A DNA stretch of 64,000 bases, from NCBI RefSeq assembly GCF_000801105.2, contig NC_079516.1:4650001-4714000 (forward strand). The letters are read 5' to 3'. The notes under the pieces were generated by a model. It was not told the origin of the DNA and did no database searches. It saw only the letters and a list, made by a program, of their open reading frames with translations. Each line of letters starts with the position of its first letter. Position 1 is the stretch's first letter. This DNA is from Raphanus sativus. Lineage: Eukaryota; Streptophyta; Magnoliopsida; Brassicales; Brassicaceae. The translations under genes and the position numbers were made by a program. Below, piece after piece: positions 24,693 to 37,034 of this stretch.

Positions 24693-24800
24693 AGACTAAA
24701 TAAAACCCGAGTTAACAACTCAACGTGAACTCAACGTGGTTTTTTAGTTTAATAATATAAATTCTCGTGGCTTTGTTTTTATATATATTCCACGTTCCTG
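24693..24800 (-). promoter_or_regulatory. NAI2 promoter with three AACGTG (T/G-box) elements
   Basis: AACGTG occurs at 24722-24727 and 24733-24738, and its reverse complement CACGTT at 24791-24796, all within 175 bp upstream of the NAI2 start. A TATA-like TTTTATTTAG lies near 24696-24705 (minus). bHLH factors bind such boxes, and NAI1, the ER-body master regulator in Arabidopsis, is a bHLH. The NAI1 link is inference. Confidence 0.45.
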
Positions 24801-26459
24801 CTGCTTACGAACAAGTCCAACCCTCATGCGTTATTTTACCTTAGGCTAACATTATTTTACCTTGAAGATTTTGTTTTAAAAACTTTTCTTTTGGAATAAT
24901 AAAGATAAAAGTTCGAATTTGGAATCAGTTGCGTCCTTAGTTCAACTGGAAAACACCATAAAAAAGATATAGAGAACACATCATCGATCGAATAAGACTT
25001 GAAACAAAATTAATATAGTTAACGTGATGTGGGTTCAGCTTAGAAACTTTTAAGAAGTTTAAATTCTGAAAAGGAAGATCCATTAAAGCTATTAAAATTA
25101 ACATTAGAGTCTTATCTTGTCCATGTTAATATTAAAAGAAAAGATTATCCACGTTCTGGGAACTTCTTTGCTGATGAAAATCAGTAATGCGATGATCACT
25201 ACTACCAAATCGTATATTTTGGTAAAGTGTAAAATAGATCATTAGTCAACGTCTTGAGATACTGATTTTGAATTTGATGCTCTCCTTTATAAATATAAAA
25301 ATGTTGATGCTTGAGTTGAGGCGGACACATGTGTTGTCAATATGCATAATCATGTACCTAATATGTTTTTTATTATCTCATGTTGCACGCTAACATTATT
25401 TTATACCTTGTAAACATTTCTCCACCAATGAGTGTAATATAAAGCACTCATTTTTAATAATTTTAATATATTTGTTTAATTTTTCATAGAAGTTTTTTTT
25501 TAATTTTCTATTTTGTTTTACATTACATTATACAAAATACTTGCTTTAAATAATTTAAACCAAATATTTTGTTTATCAAGTTTATTAGTTTCGAGTTCTT
25601 TACATTTTTCAACATTTTTACATTTTTCAACATTATAATTATCTAAGTGTATTATTGGAAACAATACATACTTAATTGTCCTCTAGAAATTTCATATTAA
25701 AAATTATGATTAATATTTTTGTTTAAAAAGGAATATGTATATCTCCTACATATTAAAAAAACATTTGTCACTAATGTGTACACACTATATTCTCCACGTA
25801 TCAACCTTACATCGATTTCAATTTTACTATGCTAACGTATGTACATCACTATCATTTGACAATTAATGAGTTTACACACTATTTTTTTTAACTCCACTAC
25901 AAACTTCAAACACTATTTCTTTTTGTAATCAGCTCACTTTTAGTTCATGCATTTTCAACTTTTGTATTAATGAATTGAAATTCTTTTTGTACAACTATTG
26001 AATAATATCACTTAAAAATACAAAATCATTAAGATTCTCATCAACTAAAATACTGGAAAAAAATGTTTTTAGAAATTGAGAGTATCATATTTTTCCGACC
26101 TTAGCCATGATTTAGGTTTCTGCACACGAAAGCAACAAATAATGTGATTGGTTATGAATTAGGGAAATTAAGGTAAAAAAACACCACACTTAAAGTCGGA
26201 TCTTTAGTTTAACTAAATATTGATTTATTACGAAGCTTTTATATCAGACTAAGAATTAGAACATAACTAGATTGCTAGAAAAAATTAGAAATCATAAAAG
26301 CTTTAAAAGGAAAGAAACTTCGTGAAATCAATTGAAAAATAAAATTCAGGTTCCAAGTGAAGAGACACATTATTTTACACGCAACTATAACCCCTTTCAT
26401 TCTATTTTATTGTGTGTTTATAATAGCTACCAATAATTTTTATAAGAAAATAAACGTTA
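24801..26459. other. AT-rich intergenic DNA between NAI2 and the copia insertion
   Basis: No gene is seen. Simple repeats of TACATTTTTCAACATT occur near 25610-25635. Nothing else can be supported. Confidence 0.35.
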
Positions 26460-26464
26460 TTGGT

Positions 26465-26729
26465 TGTTGTGAACAGCCTGAGGCAAATACCCGTTTAGGG
26501 TTTCTTATTAATGATGTGATAATAATTTACAAACCCTTAGACCCATATTTATACAGCCTCAAAAAACCCGATTTTTTTTTCCCAATAGAAATAGTAACTT
26601 TCCTAAACCGAAAAGGCATACCGTACCGCGGGGGCCTGCGGCCCCCGCACCCCCAGATGTCAACCTGCGGCCCACGAGTGCTGGGCATTTTACTGGTACA
26701 ATAGAGATTTAAGACACACAGATGCAACA
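26465..26729 (-). repeat. 3' LTR of the copia element
   Basis: 265 bp bounded by the inverted pentamer TGTTG/CAACA. Its first 46 bp (minus reading) recur exactly at 29064-29109. It holds a GC-rich palindrome-like block (GGGGGCCTGCGGCCCCC, about 26631-26647). Open frames across it are spurious. Confidence 0.88.
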
Positions 26730-26802
26730 AACACCACCTTGACGAAAAATCTCTACAAAACTCCTTATCCCGTCTATCTTCTGGGGGAACCTCCATTGCT
26801 TC

Positions 26803-29025
26803 TTAGCATTGGCAAACACGGAGCAGATTCAAGCAATGCTTGAACTTCTCCGTTGTAACAGGCTTGGTCAACATGTCAGCTGGATTTTCCGACGTATGCA
26901 CCTTCTCCAATAAGACTTCTCCAGAAGCTGCTAACTCCCTTATCTTGTGAAACCTTATACGTATGTGCTTCGTCCTTCCATGATACACTTGATTCTTAGC
27001 CAAGCATAACGCGCTTTGACTATCACAGTGTAGCTGAACACCTTCTTGATCAACACCCAACTCGGATACAAGTCCTTGTACCCATACTGCTTCCTTAGCT
27101 GCTTCTCCAAGTGCCATGTATTCAGCTTCAGTGGTTGACATCGCTACAATACCTTGTTGTACCGATCTCCAGCAAATAGGTGCTCCTGCAAGAGTAAATA
27201 CATACCCCGTAGTTGACCTGCTATTATCAAGGTCTCCACCATAATCTGAATCCACGAACCCAATAACTGAATCCTGCACTTCTCCACCAAACATGAGCCC
27301 ATAGTCACTTGTACCTCGCAAGTATCTTAGGATCCACTTCACAGCATCCCAATGTCTCCTCCCAGGATTCGACATGTACTTACTGACTTGACTAACTGCT
27401 TGTGCTAGATCCGGTCTTGTACACACCATTGCATACATCAAACAACCAACTGCGCTAGCATAAGGAACCTCCGCCATATCTTTGAGTTCTTCAGCAGACT
27501 TTGGACTTTGCTCTGCTGTAAGTATGAAGTGCTTCGCCAATGGTGTAGAGACTGGTTTTGAATTCGACATATCAAAACGTTCTAACACCTTCTCAATGTA
27601 GCTCTTCTGAGAAAGCCATAACCTCTTAGAGCTTCTATCCCTGCGAATCTCCATTCCAAGAATCTTCTTTGCAGCACCAAGATCCTTCATCTCAAACTCT
27701 CGTCCCAGTAACCCTTTCAAACGATTTATGTCATCCATATCGTTTGCAGCAATGAGCATATCATCAACATATAACAGCAGGAATATGGGAGAATGGTCAA
27801 GGGTCTTGACATACACACAGCAATCGTACTCGCACCTTTGATAGCCTATTTTCATCATATATGAATCAAACCGTTTGTACCACTGCCTTGGAGCCTGCTT
27901 CAAACCGTATAAAGACTTCTTCAATCTACACACCAGATGCTCTTCTCCAGGCTTAACCAAACCTTCAGGTTGCTCCATATATATTTCCTCCTCCAACTCT
28001 CCATGAAGGAAGGCCGTTTTCACGTCCATCTGCTCAAGATGCAGATCCCAAACAGCTACCAAACCCAACACAGCTCGTATGGAAGTGTGTCGTACTACCG
28101 GCGAGAATATCTCGTCGTAGTCTATTCCTTTCTTCTGCGAGTACCCTTTTGCCACTACTCTGGACTTGAACTTCTTAGGTTCTTTCACAGACATCCCTTC
28201 CTTCTTCTTGTAGATCCACTTGCAGCCAATTGCTCTCTTCCCTTCAGGTAACTCCACAAGATCCCAAGTCTCGTTCTTATCCAGACTTACTGCCTCTTCC
28301 GTCATAGAACCAATCCATTCATCCCTCTCATTGCTATTAATAGCTTCATGATAGGTGGTAGGATCATCCATCTCGACCATAAGAGCATAGTTGACCATGT
28401 CTTCAAACCCGAACCTGACTGGAGCCTTTATTGCACGTTTTGGTCTTCTAGAAACCAAACTCTCCTCTGTTTCACGTTGAACCTCTTTCTGTGTCACTTC
28501 CACAGACCGCTCATCACTGACTTCATCTGGTTTAGCTGCACCAGACTCCTCCTGAGTAACTTCAGAATCCGTGATAGTCTCAATGGTCACAGGCACTCGG
28601 TCTGATATCGCCTGCTGCACCATATACTGCTCGTCAAAGACCACATCTCGACTAAACACCCTTTTCTTTGCCTCAGGATCCCATAACTTGAATCCTTTAA
28701 CACCTTTCTCAAAGCCTAGAAAAATGCACTTCTTGGATTTCGAATCCAGCTTTGATCTTTCATCTCCTGCAACTAGCATGTAAGCTGGACATCCAAATAT
28801 CCTCAAGTTTGATAGATCAATATCTACCCCAGTCCACACCTCTTCTGCGACCTTTCCTTCTAAGGAACTTCTTGGCGATCTATTGATGAGATAGACTGCC
28901 ATGTTTACTGCTTCCGCCCAGAACTGCTTTGCTAACCCTGCATTCAACCTCAAACACCTTGCTTTCTCTGCAATCGAACGGTTCATTCTTTCAACGACAC
29001 CGTTTTGCTGAGGTGTTTTACGCAC
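26803..29025 (-). CDS. Copia pol fragment: integrase end, reverse transcriptase, RNase H
   Basis: An intact 740-residue open frame. It opens inside integrase (TPQQNGVVERMNRSIAEKAR). The insertion-specific chromodomain-like tail follows (FGCPAYMLV, KCIFLGF), then reverse transcriptase (WIYKKKEGMSVKEPKKFKSR, DVKTAFLHGELEEEIYMEQP, active site LLLYVDDMLIA). RNase H is at the end (DSDYGGD, STTEAEYMALGEAAKEAVW, HCDSQSALCLAKN, RTKHI). There is no stop or frameshift, which suggests a recent insertion. Without gag, protease, full integrase and a full 5' LTR it cannot move by itself. Confidence 0.9.
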   Translation of the reverse strand: MRKTPQQNGVVERMNRSIAEKARCLRLNAGLAKQFWAEAVNMAVYLINRSPRSSLEGKVAEEVWTGVDIDLSNLRIFGCPAYMLVAGDERSKLDSKSKKCIFLGFEKGVKGFKLWDPEAKKRVFSRDVVFDEQYMVQQAISDRVPVTIETITDSEVTQEESGAAKPDEVSDERSVEVTQKEVQRETEESLVSRRPKRAIKAPVRFGFEDMVNYALMVEMDDPTTYHEAINSNERDEWIGSMTEEAVSLDKNETWDLVELPEGKRAIGCKWIYKKKEGMSVKEPKKFKSRVVAKGYSQKKGIDYDEIFSPVVRHTSIRAVLGLVAVWDLHLEQMDVKTAFLHGELEEEIYMEQPEGLVKPGEEHLVCRLKKSLYGLKQAPRQWYKRFDSYMMKIGYQRCEYDCCVYVKTLDHSPIFLLLYVDDMLIAANDMDDINRLKGLLGREFEMKDLGAAKKILGMEIRRDRSSKRLWLSQKSYIEKVLERFDMSNSKPVSTPLAKHFILTAEQSPKSAEELKDMAEVPYASAVGCLMYAMVCTRPDLAQAVSQVSKYMSNPGRRHWDAVKWILRYLRGTSDYGLMFGGEVQDSVIGFVDSDYGGDLDNSRSTTGYVFTLAGAPICWRSVQQGIVAMSTTEAEYMALGEAAKEAVWVQGLVSELGVDQEGVQLHCDSQSALCLAKNQVYHGRTKHIRIRFHKIRELAASGEVLLEKVHTSENPADMLTKPVTTEKFKHCLNLLRVCQC

Positions 29026-29114
29026 TGTAAAGTGCCTCTGAATGCCATGCTCTGCACAAAACTGGCATTTTACTGGTACAATAGAGATTTAAGACACACA
29101 GATGCAACATTGGT

Positions 29115-30240
29115 TATAGACTACGTCAATTTTGCAACATGCCCAATCGTATTAACACAACGTTCAACAATTTTTATTGGTAATTTTAAAGTATAATTCA
29201 ATAATTATGTATGTTAGATAAACCAAAAATATTTATAGTACATTTATTTTATTTTGCTTTATATTAGTAGAAAAAATAAGTATGGGTAAAATATCTGGAT
29301 TCGGAGAACCGAACCAAATCGAATTAGATTTAAAAGTAATACTATACACAAAGTAACTGATTAAGTATTCAGATGAATCTAAAAGTTCAATATCTAGATA
29401 ACCAAACTCGAACCTAATCTAAACTAAAATATTTTGGATACCAAAATTTCTAAATCATAAATATATATTTAAATAATATATTAATTATTTTAAATTTAAT
29501 ATCTATTAGATATTTAAAAATATGAAAATGTCTAAAAATTATCGACATAGTCACAAGTAAATAACTAAAAATAAAAATAAATTTTCAAAATACTGATAAT
29601 ATTTATTTGTTCGTCATCCAAATATTTAAATTTGACCAATTTTTATGTAAATTTGAAATCTAGTCTTACATTATTCAAATTTTGATGTTTTATATTATTT
29701 TATTTTCAGATTTTGAGGACTTGAGTATATTTGGATTTTTCTTAAAAATAATTAATTAAAATGGGTGTATAAACTCGAATCCGATTCGAAGCAAATCCGA
29801 ACCAAAATTTGTAAAATATCCAAATAAGATTTAATTTTCTAACTCTGGAAATCTGAAATCTGTATAGATCAGCGCGGGTTACTCTTGAAAATATAGATTG
29901 GAAGTGAGAGCATAACAAATTTGAAATATAAGAAAAGAAATTCTAAAAATATACTATGAATTTTCATCGTTTAGATCTAAATAAAATAAATTAAATATAA
30001 CCAAATTGGTTTTTATAATTATTAGATATAGAATTTCCAATATTAATATACATAATATCTGGTTAGCTAAAGATTAAACTGGTTATATTCGATCAAATCG
30101 AGACAAATGTGGTTAGAATATTCTGCCTAAATTATTGTAGGTAGATCTTTATTAGATATATATAGATTTTTGAAAAAATGAAAACACATTACATATCAAC
30201 GTACATTATTTATTAAAATTACAGCATATTTAATTTAAAC
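29115..30240. other. AT-rich intergenic DNA, probably old transposon sequence
   Basis: Between about 29290 and 29860 are runs such as GAACCGAACCAAATCGAAT and its rough reverse near 29778-29815 (AATCCGATTCGAAGCAAATC), suggesting an old element with inverted ends. No coding capacity is seen and the limits are uncertain. Confidence 0.35.
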
Positions 30241-31003
30241 TAGGTGTTTTGCCCGCACATGCGGGCATAAATTTATTATAAATACTTATTAGTTTATGTC
30301 TTATTAATCTAAAACCAGCATAATAAGTTATTATTTATGTTTTTAAATAGTTAAATCAAACATCAAAATATTTGTATATGTCAAATACTTTTAATCAAAA
30401 TATATACTTATTATTGTGTTAAGTTTTTAAAACACTCATATCTTAGAGATGAGATAGTTTAGAAAATATATTTATATTTTTTGGTTGACTAATATTTAAT
30501 AATAAATGGTTTTGTATCTTAATTTTTTTTAAACTTTTATAATAAAAATATTGTTTTCAGATAGGCACAAAAAAGATATATATAGAAGAATTATCTTTTT
30601 TTGATAATTCTAAAATATTATTTTGTAGTCAATTATTTAATATAGCATATAACATATAAACTTTATATCATTAAAATAAAATAAATTAGTGAATAGTTAG
30701 AAACTAATAATAAATTAATAACCTATCTAAAAGTCTAAAACCTAATAAAAATATGACAAATAAGAAAAGCTAATATGACATATAAATTTAATATTAATAA
30801 AATAAAATTCGTTTTTATTTATATAGAATATTCATCAAGGCTATTATTTTAAATTAATGATTTAGTGACTCAACTCAAAACAAATAATACATCAATGATA
30901 ATTTAACTTAAACTTAATAAAAATATGACAAAAAAGCAAAATTAGCTAAAATTATGGAGAACATGACAAGTAAGCAAAATCACTTCATAAATAATAGTAT
31001 AGA
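30241..31003 (-). mobile_element. Non-autonomous Helitron
   Basis: Minus reading: host A, then TCTATACTATTATTTATGAAG (start 31003), AT-rich body, hairpin GCCCGCATGTGCGGGC (30251-30266), then AAAACACCTAG ending at 30241, then host T. No coding. It lies between the copia insertion and the second NAI2-type gene. Confidence 0.82.
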
Positions 31004-31421
31004 TGTATGACTTTAGGTAATCTTATATACAAAATATAAATACTTTTATTATGTGTTTGGATGTAAGGAAATGTAACTTTGTGATAAATGATGAAATGAG
31101 TTAAATATTAGATGTACGGTTAGATAATGAGTTTAAAGTTATATGTTTTTTTTTTGAAGATAATTAAAAGTTATATGTATTGAGACGTAACTTTTGTGAT
31201 AGATGATGTAATGATTTCGGTTAGACTTCAAATCAACTCATATCTTATTTTTGTGATAGATGATGAAACATAAGTGTAGAGGTTATAAATTTTTTGGATA
31301 TGATGAAAGATGGACAAATATTAATTGGTTTGATAGCAAGGACAATGACAAGGAGACATAAAACATAAGATAAAAAGCGTGTAAATCAAAAGAGAAAGAA
31401 CAACACAGAAGTATTTTTGTT

Positions 31422-34293
31422 TCAAGTAATAGTTTTGAGAAACTGAACCCATAAACCATGTGCCGTTTGGACGGTCTCACGCGAATAAGTCTCAGATGCT
31501 TGCACCTCCTTCCACTCGCGAACGACCACACGATGCTGCTCGTATGCATGAGTCGATTCTTCTAGAACGCTTGATAGATTCTCAACACTCATCTGGAATT
31601 GAATTTCAAGTTGCTTCTTCCGTGCCTCAAGCTTCGACACCGCCTTCTTCATAGCGAATATTTGGACGGCCAAGTTGTCTCCTTTTTGAGCCAATTCTTT
31701 GACTAGCTCCAACTCAGAATCCACCCTTTTCTGCCTCTCTGAGACCATGTTTTGGTAAAATGTGACACGCTGTTGCACAGTTTCCACTCGCCGAGAGGTC
31801 TTTACACTTTCTTTTATCACAGTCCCGTATGTGGCCAGCCTCCATATGTAGGTTTCCTTAGCTGCAGTCAGTTCCTCATACTGTGAAGCCATCGTAAGTA
31901 TCTTCTCGTAATCCGAATGGTTCACGAGCTCACTTACGTTTAGACTAACATACTTTTTCAGGGTCATTTTTAGCTGTTTTATTTTCTCTGATGTTACCGT
32001 AGTAGAAACCTTTCCTGTTTTTACATCTGTCCATTGTCTTTTCTTATGCTTATCAACCATCTCGGTCAGCGATGTTATTAGACTAGAGGTCTTTGACGAG
32101 TATCCCTACATTTCAATGTTAACACATTGATTGTGATGTTACTAAAATATCTTTTTTTGATCCCAATAATATTATTGTCTATACGATGTCAAAAATAATA
32201 TTATTGTCTATATTTAGTGAAAAATGTTCTCCAAGCCTGAGCATTACCTCGATGGATTCTTCCTTGATGATGTCATTGAACTCATAGTTTGGTATCTCTA
32301 TAGAATCGTCTCCTTTACCACCATTATTGTCTTGGTTAATACAGCGCCATCGACCTGCATGCCCACAACAACAAAAATTAAGCTATTCTGAGTTTCTTGT
32401 AATTAAGGCATTTTAGAGATTAATACGAAACGAATTTGAGCATATTTCTTGCTAAATACTTAATAAGGTAGCAAAATTTCTTATACGACATAGTTGTAAT
32501 TAAGAACCTTAACTGGGATCATTTCCTTCTCTCAATTTTTATATTAATGTTGGTACGTCCAAACTAAAAGATTTATTGGACACAAACCTGACTGTCCAGT
32601 TGGTAGAGATCCACGAATCCCTGAGCCACTGCTTGAGCCACTACTGCTAGTCCTCGACTCATGATACTCTAGACGATCCTCAGTTGACTCTTGCTTCGTC
32701 TCATAATGTTGATGACTCCCCATTGATCCAGCTGAAAAAGATAACTAATTATATAGATCACGATTATCTGATTACCCTCTTAAAATTGCCTTGAGAATAG
32801 GAAGATTATATTTATACCTTCATTTCTAGTTATTGTCGGTTCCTTTATCATGAACCCTCGGTTTTGCTCAGCTGTGACAATGCATGATATATGCAAATCA
32901 GATTACTTACTGAACTAAGAACTCTTTTGCAAGAGAGATCTAACTAACATATAAAGAAGCAATTGAGAACATTGAGTTATTACATAGATAATTTTGGTTT
33001 ATGTCACTTCCGTCACCTGTACGTTCACCCCCTGGAATTAAGAAATGAACAAATAAGCTTCAGCAAATTATATTAAATCTCTAGATAAATTTTTTTTAAT
33101 ACAAACAATTATTAGTTGTTAAAAGATTGTATCATCTCAAACTGTACCTTGGAATGTATTTCCACGTGTTTCCACCTTACTCTTTTCCTCTGTGATTTCT
33201 TCTTCTACAACAGTTCTGCTAGATGCCGAAGCTAGGATCGAAATGGAACATGGGAGCAGTTATTAGATGGAATAGAACTCTTTAGGCCTTTCCAACTCAT
33301 CAATATATCACTTCATGCACCAAGAAGGTTTCAAGGTTTTCTAAGAAAACATATATAGATAAAAGTTACCTTCTCTCTGGCGTTGTTGAAGCTCTTTCAC
33401 CTGCTCTTGATAGGAACCACCTAAATTGAAAATTTGAACAACATATAAGAAAAATGTTTTCATATCCACAACAACTGTGCCTTCGAGAAACCAAGTGGAA
33501 TAGAACCTCTTACCAGTTTCAGAAGCGTCCATTAATTCAGCTTCAGATCCAGCATTTTTATTAAATCCTACAATCGAAAAGGACAATCATATTAACAACA
33601 TAACGGATCTACATGGCATTTTTATTCAATCTGAATAGATTGTAATCCACTATACCACGTTTGGTGTCGTCCAAGCTACTCGAACTTTGACCCGCTTCAT
33701 AACTACCAGCAGCTTCATACTATACATAAATGGAAGTTCACAAACCAAAAGTTTTCTTTAAGAATTATGAACCTCTAAATATTTAAGACATGCCAAAAAT
33801 GTACCACCAAATCTCCCATAAATTTTGTTTTAAACCTATAATTGAGTTATAACTTATAAACATCAAAAGAATGTCCTAGGTTTACCTCAGCTTCGAGTGA
33901 GTGAGACACAGATGATGTCGCTTTCCCTTCGAAGGTTTGGACATTAGCTGCAACCAAACAAAACCCAAATTTAATACAATTGCAATTTGTATATCGACAT
34001 TAGGATAACAAAAATATTAAGTTCGTCAAAGATATATTGTGTACATTCAGATTCTTGACCCTCTAAGGTTCCAAATTCCCTGCTTCCGCCAACCTGAAAC
34101 AAAACAAAATCCATGCATGCAAGTCAATTTGAATTCTGATATTCGTCTTCTTATTCCTTCTTTAGTAGTTTTGTAAGTTAATTAAGAAAAATGTATCTGA
34201 TTGTGGCTTGCTTACCTGCTGACAAGAAATCTCATGGAAGCTTGAGATAACGAGACACATTGCTAGGGCCAAAACCACACGTTTGTTTCCCAT
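31422..34293 (-). CDS. NAI2/TSA1-family protein without EFE repeats (copy 2)
   Basis: Twelve exons from 34293 to 31422, joining in frame to about 492 residues. Signal peptide MGNKRVVLALAMCLVISSFH...SCQQ. The middle exons are short, Ser- and Glu-rich (EGKATSSVSHSLEAE, YEAAGSYEAGQSSSSLDD, EEEITEEKSKVETRG, SSSGSSSGSGIRGS) and contain no EFE motif. The last exon encodes the NAI2-type C-terminal domain: TSLITSLTEMVDKHK, LKKYVSLNVSELVNHSDYEKILTMASQYEEL, LAQKGDNLAVQIFAMKKAVSKLEARKKQLE, LWVQFLKTIT. Intron phases match NAI2. It probably enters the ER. Whether it works in ER bodies is unknown, since the repeats thought to drive assembly are missing. No disabling change was seen. Confidence 0.8.
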
Positions 34294-34395
34294 CGCGGTG
34301 ATTGTCAGTACATACACCAAACAAAAGACAATGCTATAGTCCTTAAGACTGTACTTGTGTAGTTGTTTTGATGTTTGAAGCAAAGCTTCTTGAGC

Positions 34396-34405
34396 TTTAA
34401 ATAGA
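34396..34405 (-). promoter_or_regulatory. TATA box of NAI2-like copy 2
   Basis: CTATTTAAAG (minus strand), about 105 bp upstream of the ATG. The same box occurs in copy 3 at about 45690-45699. Upstream flanks of both copies are similar for several hundred bp and carry no CACGTT/AACGTG box that I could find. Confidence 0.5.
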
Positions 34406-34439
34406 GCGGAGCCCATGATGTACACTAAACTAACGAGTC

Positions 34440-35170
34440 GTTTTTATATAAACATATATAATTAAGTATATTGAGTCCTTTTATGCACTCATCAATAATA
34501 TAACGTATTCTATGCTTCGTAATTAATGATGTAAATATAAGTTTACCGTAAATGATGTCTACATACGTTAAGGTTTGATAATTTTTGAAGTTGTTAATTG
34601 CCGGGTCATGGAGCTTATTGATTTTTAATTACAAGTTCACTCACTATATCATAAGTCAGGTTCAGATCTGATAGTTCTATCGACGACCAGGGAAATAAAA
34701 ATCAAGTGTGCAATTCCTATTAAAGTTCTCTACTAGATCTAAGTTTCGTTTCGTGATTAAAAGATTATGTTCAAAAAAATTATTCAAGTTGTATTCGTTT
34801 GTGCATGTACTGTAGAAAGCACGGCCGGCTTTGGCATTTGGCGCGAGGTATCACGGTCTGGGTTCCAATAGTATTCCAAAAAATAGATTCAGATTTAAAA
34901 AAAAAAAAAAATTCAAATAATTTTGTAAGAGAATTATACATATACATGGACGCCTATTTCATTATTTTACTCCTTAAACAGATAAAAAATCATACATGTT
35001 AAGCATGTGAATCGACCACAAAAGTAGGTTCATATCACATAGATTCACATGGCCGTGAAGAACAGAAGAAGGAAACAAATACATAATATATGACTTTACC
35101 GAGTTTAGGTCGTATATATTACAAGACTTGAAATTGACATGAAGACTATATACAAAGGTTTCAGGATTCT
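34440..35170. repeat. Upstream region shared with NAI2-like copy 3
   Basis: This flank closely matches 45720-46410: GCACTCATCAATAATATAAC, GTTAAGGTTTGATAATTTTT and GGTCATGGAGCTTATTGATT recur in the same order. The duplication that made copies 2 and 3 therefore included the promoter. The unit length, ATG to ATG, is about 11.3 kb. Confidence 0.75.
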
Positions 35171-36981
35171 AACACCCTCCAGTTTATCTTTTAAAATTCC
35201 ACATCCTTTTTTTCCTTTAACATCATCATTCAATGTACATTTAACTTTTATCCACTACAATGATTTTATTTAATAAAATTCAACATATTATTTTATAAAA
35301 TTAATAATTATTTTTTTTCTATATCCAAATTAAACAAACTTATTCTCTATTGATAGATAATCTAAAATGACAAATTTTCGTATTAAGAACAAAATTATAT
35401 TATCTAATTTATAATGTGATTATTGATTTTAAATAACAAAGAGTATGTGAGAATATCAAAAATCTTTAAGAAGTAAAATGTGTCGTCACTGGTCTTCATA
35501 TTTTTCTTATTTAACATGTTGAATATTTTCAACACCAAGTAATCCATGGAATCAAATTTTATTTTTCAACATTTTTATTGTAGTGATTCAACTGTTGAAT
35601 CTTAACACTCTCATTGTAGATAGTCGAAAGACGAAGGAAACATATACTCCATATATGACTAGATCCATACTTGGAGTCATATTTATAAGACTTAGAAAAG
35701 TCACTGTAGAAATCTCCGATATAACCACAAAAATTTGTGATAGATTTTTAAAATGCCACGAAAATGCTACAAAATAAAAAAATCTTATTTTTCCTTATAT
35801 AAATTATAGCAAAAAATGTTATGAAATTTTCAAAAAAATGTAGCTAATTATAGCTACAAATTTTGCAATGAATATTTCGTGACAAACCTACCACGAAATA
35901 GAAAAACAAATCATGGCTAATTTACAAAAAAAATAAAATATAGTTTTTGGTTCTGTCACAAATCCATCTGTGGCTAATCGCCAAAATCCAAAAATATATA
36001 TTTCAAGACTTAATCTCAAAAATCTTACCCTAAATCCCAAACCACATATGCAAACCTTATATTAATATGAAAATTTAAATCTAAATATCAAAAAGTGTTT
36101 TCATCTTTTAAATAAAATAAACTATAATTCTTATAAAGATTATTGTTTTCAAATTTTTTTTTTTCAATTTAAACTTTACATTCAAACCTATACAGAAACA
36201 ATTAGTCTAAACTTTAAATTTTACTTTGTATACTAAATTCTAAAATCCAAATATATATATTTCAATTTTATACCACCATCTTAATTCTAGTCTCAGATCT
36301 TAGTCTTCTAATTTCAAAATCTAAAGAGGCTAGCTCCAAAGTTTTAAAATTAATTTTAGGAATAAATTAGGAGTTATTAGTGTATAAAGTATCAAATATA
36401 TAAATTTTATATTATTTTTTACAATTATTTGTTTTTGAAAAGATAGATTTTTATTGGTTAATCCATGCAGTGAAGATAACACTTTGTTTAATCTTGGCCC
36501 TTGGTGAGATGAAATAGATGGACACAGCTGCAAATTGCAGCATCACCATTATCCCGATAAGAATAAATAACAGTTATTGACCAATTTATAATTTTGAACC
36601 ACTAGAACACAATTCGCTTTTAAATGAAGTAAAAAATGAAAAATGAAGCATCATTGAAGATAGTCTTAGAATGACCAAAATTTTATTAAATATTTCTTGA
36701 GGATCAAAACAATATCGTAACCCGTCGAACGTTTGTAATTTTATCCAGGGGAGGGATGAAGTGTTTATCAATGGTGTTCATTGTTGTATTAAACCGCTGC
36801 TGCTTCCGTGTATCTAAAGTACTTTGAAACGGTTAAATTCAAGAAAATCAACAAAATGTACCATTTAATTAAATTTATATGCATTATCTTGTTTTCTTAA
36901 CGAACCCTCAAATTTAATTATTTTCTTGTGGTGTAATTTTTTTCGTTCAAATTGTCTAGGTTTAGTAACAATATGCCAGCA

Positions 36982-37034
36982 GAACCATGCAAGAGTTTTT
37001 TTTTTTTTTTTTTTTTTGAACCATGCAAGAGTTT
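36982..37034 (-). mobile_element. Poly(A)-only retroposon scar
   Basis: A 17-bp site (GAACCATGCAAGAGTTT) is present at 36982-36998 and again at 37018-37034, separated only by a run of about 19 T. It looks like a reverse-transcribed poly(A) tail with target duplication. Confidence 0.6.

Larger units (their letters stand above)
26465..29109 (-). mobile_element. Ty1/copia retrotransposon, internally deleted
   Basis: Minus orientation. The complete 3' LTR is 26465-26729 (265 bp, TGTTG...CAACA ends). At the other side only the first 46 bp of the 5' LTR remain (29064-29109), fused directly to integrase sequence. A 5-bp target duplication TTGGT flanks it (26460-26464 and 29110-29114). The primer binding site, gag, protease and the integrase zinc-finger and catalytic part are missing. 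A purine-rich CAAGGTGGTG precedes the 3' LTR, as usual for copia elements. Confidence 0.92.

Noticed and set aside
26527..26796. 89-residue minus frame next to the copia pol
   Set aside because: It runs across the LTR and polypurine region; no domain.
27937..28783. Plus-strand frames inside the copia element
   Set aside because: Antisense shadows of the intact pol frame.
26684..29109. 46-bp direct repeats read as an unusually long target duplication
   Set aside because: They are the starts of the two LTRs; the true target duplication is the 5-bp TTGGT outside.
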